Shown: positions 45,897 through 53,532 of the stretch, in pieces
Position numbering within the stretch: the stretch's first letter is position 1
Layout: the number at the start of each line of letters is the position of its first letter
Assembly: GCA_031270865.1 (NCBI GenBank)
Contig: JAISWI010000019.1
Span: forward strand, 62,001 to 126,000
Length of the DNA stretch: 64,000 bases
Source: Oscillospiraceae bacterium
Lineage (GTDB): Bacteria > Bacillota > Clostridia > Christensenellales > Aristaeellaceae
Direction: 5' to 3'
Notes under the pieces: model-generated
The model's input: only the letters and a program-made list of their open reading frames with translations
The model's database searches: none
What the model was told of the DNA's origin: nothing
Program-made: the position numbers and the translations under genes

Positions 45897-48213
45897 CGGC
45901 TAGGCCCTCCTGTCCCGGCGGCAGCTCAGTTCCCGGTTTGCGCCCTGTCTCCAGCGCGGGATACTCTATCCGCTGGTGGTAAAGCCCAGCCAGCGCCTCG
46001 CAGAATACCTTGCATACCATGCTCACGTCCTTGAAGCGCAGCGGCGTCTCGTCCAGCTGCCCGTCCTGCGCCTTCTGCCTGACCACGGCCTGTATCGTCT
46101 GCTCGATCTTCTTCGCGGAGGGCTGGGGCGTTGCCCGCACCGCCGCTTCCACCGAATCCGCCAGCATCAGCACGGCGGCCTCCTTGGTCTGCGGGCGCGG
46201 ATAGTTATACCTGAAACGCGACAACTGGACCGCGTCGCCCTCGCGCTCCCGCGCTTTGTTGTAAAAGTAGAGCACAGGGGTGTCGCCGTGGTGCTGGGCT
46301 ATCATGTCGATGACCTGCCGGGGCAGGCGGTGCTGCTGCGCCAGCGCGATTCCCTCGGACACATGCGCGATGATCAATTGCGCGGAGGTATACGGCTCCA
46401 TCGTGTCGTGTGGGTTGTCGGCCAGCTGGTTTTCCTTGAAATACTGCGGATGGGGCAGTTTGCCGACGTCATGATAATATGCGCCGACCCGCACCAGCAG
46501 ACCGTTCGCGCCGATGGCGTCCGCCGCCGCCTCGCCTATGCTCGCGACCAACAGCGAGTGGTGGTATGTGCCGGGCGTCTCCATCATCAGCCGCTGGAGC
46601 AGCGGCTGGTTCGGGTTCGCCAGCTCTATGAGCTTGGCCGGGGTGACTACGTTGAACGCCCATTCCAACGCGGGCGAGAGCCCCAGCGCGGCCAGCGAAG
46701 CCAGCAGCCCGCCGCCGCACGCGAACAGCGCCTCGCGCAGTATCGTAGGCATGCTGTTATTGGTAATAAATCCCAGAGCGAACATGCTCACCATGTTGAA
46801 CAGCGCGACGTATGCCCCGGCGAACAGCGTCGTCACGCGCTTAGACCGCCCGGCCATCACGAATATGCCCAGCGTCCCGCCCAGCATCCCCTGCGTGATG
46901 ACCCGCAGCATCTGCTGCGCGTACGAGCCCGCGCCGCGCGGCAAGCACCCCAGCAGCACGCACAGGAACACGTTGAACGCGAAACCCACCTGCGGCGACA
47001 CCAACGTGGCGGCCAGCAGCGCCCCCAGAGCCAGCGGCGCGAGGTTGGGCGATATCCCCTGAAGCGCCAGCGTCGCGCCGATGGTTACAAGCGCCAGCGT
47101 GGACAGCAGCAGCAGCTGGCGGGGCTGGCCCAGCATCTGCCTGACGAACAACCGCAGGTACAGTATGAACACCATCATAGTCAGCCCTACCAGCAGGCAC
47201 ACCCCGCCCAGCAGCACCTTGTCAATGGGCCGCCCGCGCAGCATGCCCAGGTCGTTGAGCAGCTTTATCTGGTCGGCGGTAACGCGGTTCCCGGCGAGGA
47301 CTATGTTCTGGCCCTGCTTGTAGTAAACAGGCTCGACAGCCTGGCGGGCCTCCTCGCGCCGCTGCTCTATCTCCGCCTGGTTGAGCACCATGTTGGGTTG
47401 GATGCTGGCGCGGATGGCGGGCATCGCGATGTTGTAGCACACGTCCAGAGGCATGTTGACGCTCAACTGGCGCTGAATGCCGGCGATCGCGCTGTCCGTC
47501 TGCCCCTCGACGATCATGCTGTCCATGGCCTCCGACAACGCGCGGCGGGCCTGGTCCCGCGCGTCTATGAGCTCCTGGGACGACAGGCCCAGCAGTATCG
47601 TCGTCTGCCATGTGCTCAGGTTCAGCCCGGGTATGTATTGCGCGGCGGCGTCATAATGAGCGCGCTGGAGGACGCCGTCGGGGACGCGTGTCACGGCGGG
47701 ACGCGCGGTGGGCGGCGGCGCGGTCGGGGCGGCGGTCTCATCCGGATCGGGCTGGCCGGTCTCCTCGATGTTGGCCTGGCCGGTAGGGGCGGGTCCCGGC
47801 GCGGGCGGGGTATACGACTGCGAGAACAGTCCCGCGCCGTACTTCAACGCCTCGCCGAACGCGCGGGACTCCTCCATCTGCGCGAATATCGCGTCCAGCC
47901 GCGCCAGCGACTCCTCGCGAGCCCCGTCAGCCTCCATGTAACTGGGAGCGACGGAGGCTGCGGCCCGCTCACGGTTAGCGTTCGTGGTGGATTCGTCCAG
48001 TATGTCCTTCGTGGCGGCGATGGTCTGGGGCGCGATGTCCCCCGCGCGAAGGTCGAACTGTTTCGGCGAGGACGACAGCGCGACGACAGCGGTCATGGCG
48101 ATATACGCCGCAACGCCGATCGCCACGCATAGGACCGTGTTCCCGGTCAGCAGGCGTTTCAGCCCGCGCGATATGCCTGAACCGCCGTCATTGCCGCCGT
48201 TGCCCTCCGCCAC
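45874..48213 (-). CDS. yqfF: 7TM-HD family phosphodiesterase (YqfF/PgpH-like)
   Basis: 779 residues. One N-terminal transmembrane segment, an extracellular 7TMR-HDED region (about 55-330) with a TAPPPTARPA-like linker, about seven membrane helices (about 340-520) and a cytoplasmic HD domain with YYHDVGKLPHP. PgpH in Listeria degrades cyclic-di-AMP; the domain order here supports the same role. Part of the yqfD-phoH-yqfF-ybeY block. Confidence 0.9.
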   Translation of the reverse strand: MAEGNGGNDGGSGISRGLKRLLTGNTVLCVAIGVAAYIAMTAVVALSSSPKQFDLRAGDIAPQTIAATKDILDESTTNANRERAAASVAPSYMEADGAREESLARLDAIFAQMEESRAFGEALKYGAGLFSQSYTPPAPGPAPTGQANIEETGQPDPDETAAPTAPPPTARPAVTRVPDGVLQRAHYDAAAQYIPGLNLSTWQTTILLGLSSQELIDARDQARRALSEAMDSMIVEGQTDSAIAGIQRQLSVNMPLDVCYNIAMPAIRASIQPNMVLNQAEIEQRREEARQAVEPVYYKQGQNIVLAGNRVTADQIKLLNDLGMLRGRPIDKVLLGGVCLLVGLTMMVFILYLRLFVRQMLGQPRQLLLLSTLALVTIGATLALQGISPNLAPLALGALLAATLVSPQVGFAFNVFLCVLLGCLPRGAGSYAQQMLRVITQGMLGGTLGIFVMAGRSKRVTTLFAGAYVALFNMVSMFALGFITNNSMPTILREALFACGGGLLASLAALGLSPALEWAFNVVTPAKLIELANPNQPLLQRLMMETPGTYHHSLLVASIGEAAADAIGANGLLVRVGAYYHDVGKLPHPQYFKENQLADNPHDTMEPYTSAQLIIAHVSEGIALAQQHRLPRQVIDMIAQHHGDTPVLYFYNKAREREGDAVQLSRFRYNYPRPQTKEAAVLMLADSVEAAVRATPQPSAKKIEQTIQAVVRQKAQDGQLDETPLRFKDVSMVCKVFCEALAGLYHQRIEYPALETGRKPGTELPPGQEGLADDGQGKG

Positions 48214-48225
48214 GCCTGACCCCTC

Positions 48226-49215
48226 CTATCGCCGCCGCTCGTGTTTCTCGTATGCCTTGACTATGGCCTGTACCAGCTCATGCCGCACCACGTCCCTGTG
48301 GGTGAGGTACGATATCCCGATGCCCGGCACGCCGCGCAGCGTCTCCACGGCCTCCACCAGCCCGGACCGCTTCCCCGGCGGCAGGTCTATCTGGGTGACG
48401 TCACCCGTTATGACCATCCTTGAGCCGAAGCCCATGCGCGTTAAGAACATCTTCATCTGCTCGCCGGTCGTGTTCTGCGCCTCGTCCAGCACCACGAACG
48501 CGTCGCTCAGCGTGCGCCCGCGCATGTACGCCAGCGGCGCGACCTCGACCGCGCCGCGCTCGACCAGCTTCTGGTATGACTCCACGCCCATCAGGTCATA
48601 CATCGCGTCGTAGAGCGGGCGCAGATACGGGTCGACCTTCTGCGCCAGGTCGCCGGGCAGGAAGCCCAGCTTTTCCCCGGCTTCGACGGCTGGGCGGGTC
48701 AGTATGATCCGCTCGACCTCCTTGTTGCGCAGGGCCAGCGTCGCCATCGCCATGGCAAGGTATGTCTTGCCCGTCCCGGCCGGGCCTATCGCGAAGACCA
48801 TGCGCTGGCTTCGCATCAGCTGGACGTATTGCTTCTGCCCCAGCGTGCGGCTGGTTATAGGTTTGCCGCGATGGGTGATTGTTATGACATCGGACAGGAT
48901 CTCTTCCAGCCTGTCCAACTGGCCCTCACGGGCCAGCGACACCGCGTAGCGTATCCTCGCGCGGTCTATCACCTCGCGCCTGCGCTGCATCTCCAGCGCC
49001 TTGTCCAGCACCGATGAGGCCAGCCTCACCGCCTGTTCCGATCCGGTAAATGTCAGTTCCTCGCCGCGCAGGGCTATCGCCGCGCCGGTCTCCTGTTCCA
49101 GCGCTTGGATATTCTCATCGTTGACTCCGAACAGCTGGAGCGCGTGGTCCAGGCTGTCCACGTTCAGCTTCACGCTTAACGATTCGGGCAAAGCGTCCGC
49201 CTCCGCACCTTCCAT
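48226..49215 (-). CDS. phoH: PhoH-family ATPase
   Basis: 329 residues. N-terminal KH-like region, then Walker [14 protein letters not shown] and Walker [13 protein letters not shown], with a conserved [14 protein letters not shown] stretch. Probable nucleotide-driven RNA-related enzyme. Its place between yqfD and yqfF is the standard Firmicutes order. Confidence 0.95.
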   Translation of the reverse strand: MEGAEADALPESLSVKLNVDSLDHALQLFGVNDENIQALEQETGAAIALRGEELTFTGSEQAVRLASSVLDKALEMQRRREVIDRARIRYAVSLAREGQLDRLEEILSDVITITHRGKPITSRTLGQKQYVQLMRSQRMVFAIGPAGTGKTYLAMAMATLALRNKEVERIILTRPAVEAGEKLGFLPGDLAQKVDPYLRPLYDAMYDLMGVESYQKLVERGAVEVAPLAYMRGRTLSDAFVVLDEAQNTTGEQMKMFLTRMGFGSRMVITGDVTQIDLPPGKRSGLVEAVETLRGVPGIGISYLTHRDVVRHELVQAIVKAYEKHERRR

Positions 49216-49227
49216 GTATTCGAACGG

Positions 49228-50385
49228 TTATTTGGCGATATCTTCCAACACCTCTAATGTTAGACGCGCCTTCACGCCGGGACTCGTCCCTGCTCCAATG
49301 GTATTATCTATAATACTATATTCCACCCATTTGTCAACAATCGGCTTGTCGACACCCGCCGCTTCCCGCGCCAGCCTCAGCGCGGCCAGTCCGGCCTCAT
49401 GTTTGACCTCCTCCTCGTCGCGCGGCCTGCTTTCCAGCGTGACGGGCACGTATTCCTCCAGGCGCATCCACAGCGGCAGCGCCGCGCCGATCAACACGAC
49501 GCGGGCCTGCGCGTCCACGGCTTGCGCGTCCTCGAACAGGGGTATCCCTTCGGGCGACCACTCCCCCCACGGCGTGACGTATACCTTGCGCAGCGCGGAC
49601 TCGCCATCCGGTACGGATACCACCTCCGTTAGCGGCACGACGGCCTCAGCCGTGTACCACACGCGGGCCAGCGCCTCGCCCCTCGCCGCGACTTGGTTCA
49701 CCGCGCCGCCCCATGAGCGTTCTTCCCCCTTGATCAGCAGCTGCCCCTTGCGCACGGCGTCGCCCTGCTTGACCTGCGCGGTTCCGGCGGCCACGCGCAC
49801 AGACTCGATCACGCCGTCGCGCGAGGCGAAGATATCCCCAGGCTGGTCCGACAAATCCGACTCCACCCGCGGAACGCCCTGCACACAGTACACCTTCAGC
49901 CGCACCCCGTCCACCGACACGCTGACCCACGCCAGCCCGCTCAACCGCCTGGCCAGCAGCGCGCGCAGCTCCTCCACGTCAATGTTCATGCTGAACCGGC
50001 CCGGCGCGATATCGTTCTCCCTCAATACCTGCCTTACCTCGCCCAGGTACGGCCCCGCGCCATGGATCTGGATGGACCAGATACAGTTGCACATATACCA
50101 CGCCACGGCCAGGAATACCAACGCGCCCGCGACCAGCGCGGCCCGCCGCCACGCGAAATCGCGCAGCCTCGGCAGCCCGGTCACCTTGCGGACGGTCAGC
50201 TTCCAATCATATTTCTTAGCCAGGGCCTTTATATGCTTGAACTGTCCGCTGGACACCGCCGCAGTTATCACGCGCACGCGCGGACGCTGCACATCCGACA
50301 GTATCACGCCCATCTCGATACACTGGTTCAGCAGCCGCTCCAGCGACAATCCCTCCAGCGCGAAGCGCACCGTGCCGCCGTACAT
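49228..50385 (-). CDS. yqfD: Sporulation protein YqfD
   Basis: 385 residues. One transmembrane segment (about 95-112), a POTRA-like part with a following SQSxIFA-like region, and a family tail. YqfD is a conserved spore-former protein, part of the sigma-E regulon in Bacillus, needed for normal sporulation. Two genes (yqfC, yqfD) are adjacent in the same order as in Bacillus. Confidence 0.88.
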   Translation of the reverse strand: MYGGTVRFALEGLSLERLLNQCIEMGVILSDVQRPRVRVITAAVSSGQFKHIKALAKKYDWKLTVRKVTGLPRLRDFAWRRAALVAGALVFLAVAWYMCNCIWSIQIHGAGPYLGEVRQVLRENDIAPGRFSMNIDVEELRALLARRLSGLAWVSVSVDGVRLKVYCVQGVPRVESDLSDQPGDIFASRDGVIESVRVAAGTAQVKQGDAVRKGQLLIKGEERSWGGAVNQVAARGEALARVWYTAEAVVPLTEVVSVPDGESALRKVYVTPWGEWSPEGIPLFEDAQAVDAQARVVLIGAALPLWMRLEEYVPVTLESRPRDEEEVKHEAGLAALRLAREAAGVDKPIVDKWVEYSIIDNTIGAGTSPGVKARLTLEVLEDIAK

Positions 50386-50388
50386 ACC

Positions 50389-50694
50389 CTATCGCCCCTT
50401 ACCCGCGCCGGATTCGCTGGCGCCCTCGAAGTTGACGGACTGGATCTCGCCGCGCAGCATCATGTCATGGCGGCCCATCCGGGTCAGCGACATATCGCTG
50501 CCCAGTATGGTCAGCGTACCCAGAGAGGTGCGCATACGGATACGGGTTGAGCCGTATTCCAACGCGCCGTGGTGGTTCTCCAGCGTCATGCTGCTGTTCC
50601 CATGCAGCACCAGGCGCGGCAGGCCCAGCACAACGTCTTCCGGCAAACCCAGCTGCTGCGCGTGGCGGATAGTCCGCCGTTTCCCTATGCGCAT
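50389..50694 (-). CDS. yqfC: Sporulation protein YqfC
   Basis: 101 residues from the ATG at 50694 (GGGGGTG upstream); an ATG at 50709 adds five residues. YqfC signature: LGLPEDVVLGLPRLVLHG with LENHHGALEYG and ITG/LGSDMSLTRMGRHDMMLRG. Small protein conserved in spore formers; co-occurs with yqfD. Its presence is good evidence for sporulation ability. Confidence 0.85.
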   Translation of the reverse strand: MRIGKRRTIRHAQQLGLPEDVVLGLPRLVLHGNSSMTLENHHGALEYGSTRIRMRTSLGTLTILGSDMSLTRMGRHDMMLRGEIQSVNFEGASESGAGKGR

Positions 50695-50822
50695 GCCACG
50701 CACCCCCATACTTGCTCTGGATACTCTATGGCCGTTTTCCGAAAAGCATGTCAACGGATGCGCGGTCACCTTTGCGCGATGCCGTACATATATATAACCA
50801 TATTGCCATCGGAGGCGTTAGT

Positions 50823-51113
50823 ATGACCGCCGAACCCTTTGCCCCGCGCTGTTTGGACAGCCAATGCCCGCCGGAGGTCCCAGACCTGCTTTTACGGATC
50901 TTTGATGGATTCGCCGCGCTGCACAACGGCATGGCCTCTTACCTCTACGCGCTGGACTCCGCGCTGTCCTGCGGCCTGGCGTTCAGCGCGTCCGCCGACG
51001 ATACGCTCCTGCTGAACAACCTCGCCAGAGACGCGGCATCCCCCATGGCAGGCATGGCCTCCTCCGTCAGCGGCTCCATATGCTGTCTCACCCAATATAT
51101 TACAGATGTATGA
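50823..51113 (+). CDS. Hypothetical small protein beside the second DnaA-box cluster
   Basis: 96 residues from the ATG at 50823, with GGAGG at 50812-50816-type spacing. It has a Pro/Cys-containing start, then helix-forming stretches (DLLLRIFDGFAALHNGMASYLYALDSAL) and CC near the end. No family recognised. It is the only candidate gene between yqfC and the DnaA-box cluster. It reads as a real small gene by ribosome site, but codon evidence is thin. Confidence 0.45.
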   Translation: MTAEPFAPRCLDSQCPPEVPDLLLRIFDGFAALHNGMASYLYALDSALSCGLAFSASADDTLLLNNLARDAASPMAGMASSVSGSICCLTQYITDV

Positions 51114-51141
51114 CGGACAATGATAGTCTCTGAACGCTTAT

Positions 51142-51341
51142 TTATCAACAACTGCTGCTGGATTGTTGATAAGATTGTGGATAACGGTTCGTTTCCATTC
51201 ACATAACGCGGTTTGCTGTGCACAACCCGGTGGATACAGTGAAAAAAACCTTGTCGCAAGCCTGTTCTTAAAGCGAGTTATCCACAGCCGCCGGAGGCCG
51301 GGTTATCAACACGAAATGTGCGTCATATTTTCTTAAAATAT
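51142..51341. other. Second DnaA-box cluster with A+T-rich palindrome
   Basis: Boxes: TTATCCACA twice (minus 51176-51184; plus 51278-51286) and TTATCAACA three times (plus 51142-51150; minus 51164-51172; plus 51303-51311). A TGTGCACAA-like site lies at 51217-51225. ATATTTT-CTT-AAAATAT at 51325-51341 is an A+T-rich palindrome. Noncoding; 28 kb from the dnaA-side cluster. It could be a second part of the origin or a DnaA-titration/regulatory site. Confidence 0.75.
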
Positions 51342-51360
51342 TACCACGCAAAGCGCGATC

Positions 51361-51482
51361 GCGGGATGATTCTGTCGGACCGGCTCGTTTTATAGATGAA
51401 GTTTCAAACAACAGGCGATTGACCGCAAATCTCCCCCTTCCGAATAAGCGCGGCGGATTCCCCTCCCGCCGCGCGTTTTTTT
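51361..51482 (+). ncRNA. Leader-RNA-like element A with terminator (class unknown)
   Basis: Contains GCGGGATGA (51361-51369), CCGGC (51380-51384), CGTT (51386-51389), ATGAAGTTTC (51396-51405) and TGACCGC (51420-51426). It ends in a strong terminator: GCGCGGCGG (51448-51456), loop, CCGCCGCGC (51466-51474), then a T-run to 51482. The start and end can close a GCGG/CCGC stem. Upstream half of a tandem pair. Confidence 0.6.
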
Positions 51483-51510
51483 ACGGAATCAGTAAGTTTT
51501 TTTATTGGCG

Positions 51511-51619
51511 GCGGGATGAAAACCAAACGCGCCGGCGTTATATGAATGAAGTTTCTAAGACGCAGCGTGACCGCTGTAGAACCGGCGCGAACCCCTCCGC
51601 GCCGGTGTTTATCTTTTTT
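51511..51619 (+). ncRNA. Leader-RNA-like element B with terminator (class unknown)
   Basis: A second copy of the element: GCGGGATGA (51511-51519), CCGGC (51532-51536), CGTT (51536-51539), ATGAAGTTTC (51546-51555) and TGACCGC (51568-51574). GCGGGATGA-to-ATGAAGTTTC spacing is 35 nt in both copies. A terminator follows: ACCGGCGCG (51581-51589), CGCGCCGGT (51598-51606) and a T-rich tract to 51619. It ends 17 nt before the ferritin-like gene start, with the Shine-Dalgarno between. Confidence 0.6.
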
Positions 51620-51636
51620 GGGGGAGGAGACTGCGC

Positions 51637-52101
51637 ATGATGGATGGTAAGACCGGAGGGATCGTCAACGCCATGGCTGTGGCGAGCGAGATGGAAAAGC
51701 GCGGCATCGCCCTGTATAAACGCGCGGCGCGTATCGTCTCCGACGACAGGCTGAGAGGATTGCTGCTGCGCCTGTTGGATGAGGAGAATTCGCACCTGCG
51801 CTACTTTGAGTCGCTGCGCGGCGACACGCCGGGCGAGGACGAGATCGGCGGGTCGCTTTCAGCCGCGCTGGCCGCCGACGCGTTTATTCCGGGCGGGTTG
51901 ATGCAGATGGCCGGGGAAGGCGCGTTCGAATCAATGGAACGTATGCTGGACGCGGCAATCCAGGCGGAGAATGACTCCATCGATTATTATGGGAAGATGC
52001 TGGAAAACGCGTCCGGAGAGGTTAGGAATCAGTTGGAAGAGGTGCTTAGCCAGGAGCGTGGGCATCTATCCGAGTTGAATGGGTGGAGGTACGGGGAATA
52101 G
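51637..52101 (+). CDS. Ferritin-like/rubrerythrin-like protein
   Basis: 154 residues, all-helical. Conserved Glu/His pattern of a ferritin-like diiron fold: ASEMEKRGIALYKRAAR, EENSHLRYFE and, in the second half, AIQAENDSIDYYGKM and LSQERGHLSEL. Likely binds non-haem iron in oxidative-stress or iron handling. ATG 51637 follows GGGGGAGG. The only gene behind the tandem leader elements with two terminators, so it is probably controlled by termination/antitermination. Confidence 0.8.
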   Translation: MMDGKTGGIVNAMAVASEMEKRGIALYKRAARIVSDDRLRGLLLRLLDEENSHLRYFESLRGDTPGEDEIGGSLSAALAADAFIPGGLMQMAGEGAFESMERMLDAAIQAENDSIDYYGKMLENASGEVRNQLEEVLSQERGHLSELNGWRYGE

Positions 52102-52131
52102 GTTCGGGGGGAACGGGGTACGGTTCATACA

Positions 52132-52165
52132 AGGGTTTGTTGTAAGCGCGCTTACAACAAACCCT
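52132..52165. repeat. 34-bp perfect palindrome
   Basis: Arms AGGGTTTGTTGTAAGCG (52132-52148) and CGCTTACAACAAACCCT (52149-52165) pair without any mismatch. No T-tract on either strand, so it is not a normal intrinsic terminator. Lies between convergent genes. Confidence 0.9.
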
Positions 52166-52212
52166 GATTCCATTATGGGGCGTTTAGCGACCCGGCGTCA
52201 AGGTCGGGTAGT

Positions 52213-52260
52213 ATTTTCCGCAACGCATACCGGCCGGACACGGTCTGCGTTGTGGAAAAT
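52213..52260. repeat. 15-bp-arm inverted repeat
   Basis: ATTTTCCGCAACGCA (52213-52227) and TGCGTTGTGGAAAAT (52246-52260), one mismatch. Its A/T polarity is opposite to that of a bidirectional terminator (T-run on the 5' side, A-run on the 3' side). The 3' arm contains a DnaA-box-like TGTGGAAAA. Confidence 0.85.
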
Positions 52261-52310
52261 CTCCACCCTGCCCTTGACGACTGGATGGGACACGCTCCAG
52301 GCACGGGGAG

Positions 52311-53507
52311 TCAGCCGCTAGGCTCGGGCTTGTGGGGGAAGCGCTTTGACTTCCTGCGCGGCATGGTCAGGCGCGGGATCGTTATGACAATCTCAGGCTT
52401 GGCGTTGGGCTTCGGGCTTGGGGGATTCGTCAGGTAGGTTAGGACTGTCATTATCATCATAAGGAGGATCGGGCCAATGATCATGCCCGTCAGTCCAATC
52501 GCGCGGTAACTGGCATACATGCTCATCATCGTGGCCAGCGGGTGGAGGCCGATGCTGCGGCCTATAAGTCTAGGTTCAAGGGTTTGGCGGACGATGCCGA
52601 TGATTACGTAAAGCAGCAAGTAGCCCACGCCCCGGCGGAAGTCGGACGCGAAGAACCCCGCTATCGACATGGGTATCAGGAATAGGCCCGTGCCAATGAT
52701 CGGCAGCGCGTCCAGTATAGCGATGACCGCCGCCAACAGCATGATATACTCCATCTGGATCAGCGAGAAGCCGATCGACAGTTCCGTGAACGTTACCAAC
52801 AGCATGATCAGCTGCGCCCGAAGCTGACCGACCAGGCCCCGGAAGAGGTTGGCCTTGATCATCGCGCTTCCCTGGCGCGCGCCAGCCGGCATCAGCGAGC
52901 ACAGGAATTTGATGATCCGGTCCTTGTCGGCGCTCAGGTAGAATGTCCCCATGAACGCCAGCGTGGTAAACAGCAGCGCCTGGGGAACTGTGACGGTCGC
53001 GGTGTTCCATAACCCTCGCGCCAGCGACGAGGCGAACGCGCTGGCCGCGCTCGTGATCGAGCTGCCCAGCGTTATGATCAGCTGCCGTATCGCGGCGCGG
53101 GTCTCGTCGTCTATCAGGTCGATCTCTTCCAGACGCTCGTCAAGCCAGGCCATCGCGCTGGTGACCCCTCCCGCGACATTGCGCGGTAGGGTCAGCGCCA
53201 TGCCGCGCAGTTCGCTGAATACCCGCGTGGACAGCGCCAGCGCGGATAACAGTATCAACGCCAGCAGCAAGGCCGTGCATATGGCGGCGGCAACCGCGCG
53301 GCGCGTCTTCATTCGCCCGAACAGCCGCGACAGCAGCTTCACCAGCGGCTCGATGACAGCCGCCAGCGCCAGCGCGACGATAAACGGCGCGACGTACGGC
53401 AGCAGCAGGCTGATCACCGCGACAAGACCAAGCATCGCCAGCACTATCGCCGACTTGCGCAGCAGGTCGTTGGACCGATTATTCAGGCTCGACAACCGTT
53501 CCCACAT
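52311..53507 (-). CDS. AI-2E family transporter
   Basis: 398 residues with eight or so membrane segments and the AI-2E core (AFMGTFYLSADKDRIIKFL, then ALPIIGTGLFLIPMSI and IGLHPLATMMSMY). The family includes TqsA-like autoinducer exporters, sporulation YtvI and pore-like permeases. Spore-former context makes YtvI-like possible. Start ATG 53507. Confidence 0.88.
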   Translation of the reverse strand: MWERLSSLNNRSNDLLRKSAIVLAMLGLVAVISLLLPYVAPFIVALALAAVIEPLVKLLSRLFGRMKTRRAVAAAICTALLLALILLSALALSTRVFSELRGMALTLPRNVAGGVTSAMAWLDERLEEIDLIDDETRAAIRQLIITLGSSITSAASAFASSLARGLWNTATVTVPQALLFTTLAFMGTFYLSADKDRIIKFLCSLMPAGARQGSAMIKANLFRGLVGQLRAQLIMLLVTFTELSIGFSLIQMEYIMLLAAVIAILDALPIIGTGLFLIPMSIAGFFASDFRRGVGYLLLYVIIGIVRQTLEPRLIGRSIGLHPLATMMSMYASYRAIGLTGMIIGPILLMMIMTVLTYLTNPPSPKPNAKPEIVITIPRLTMPRRKSKRFPHKPEPSG

Positions 53508-53532
53508 GCCCGCCGATCGCCTCCTCGCGGCG

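Noticed and set aside
45976-48132. A 718-codon plus-strand open frame antisense to the 7TM-HD gene
   Set aside because: Shadow frame of high-G+C DNA; Arg/His/Gln-rich with no domain, whereas the minus strand encodes a full YqfF protein.
49001-50797. A 598-codon plus-strand open frame antisense to yqfD and phoH
   Set aside because: Ser/Arg/Thr-rich translation with no domain; both minus-strand genes are clear.
51396-51422. Short leader peptide beginning ATGAAGTTTC in element A
   Set aside because: It would encode only MKFQTTGD, has no Shine-Dalgarno, and the matching frame in element B does not end at the equivalent place, so nucleotide conservation is the better explanation.
52132-52260. 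Pair of bidirectional terminators between the ferritin-like and AI-2E genes
   Set aside because: Neither repeat has a T-tract on the correct side, and the second has reversed A/T polarity. Hairpins may still slow polymerase, so they are listed as repeats.
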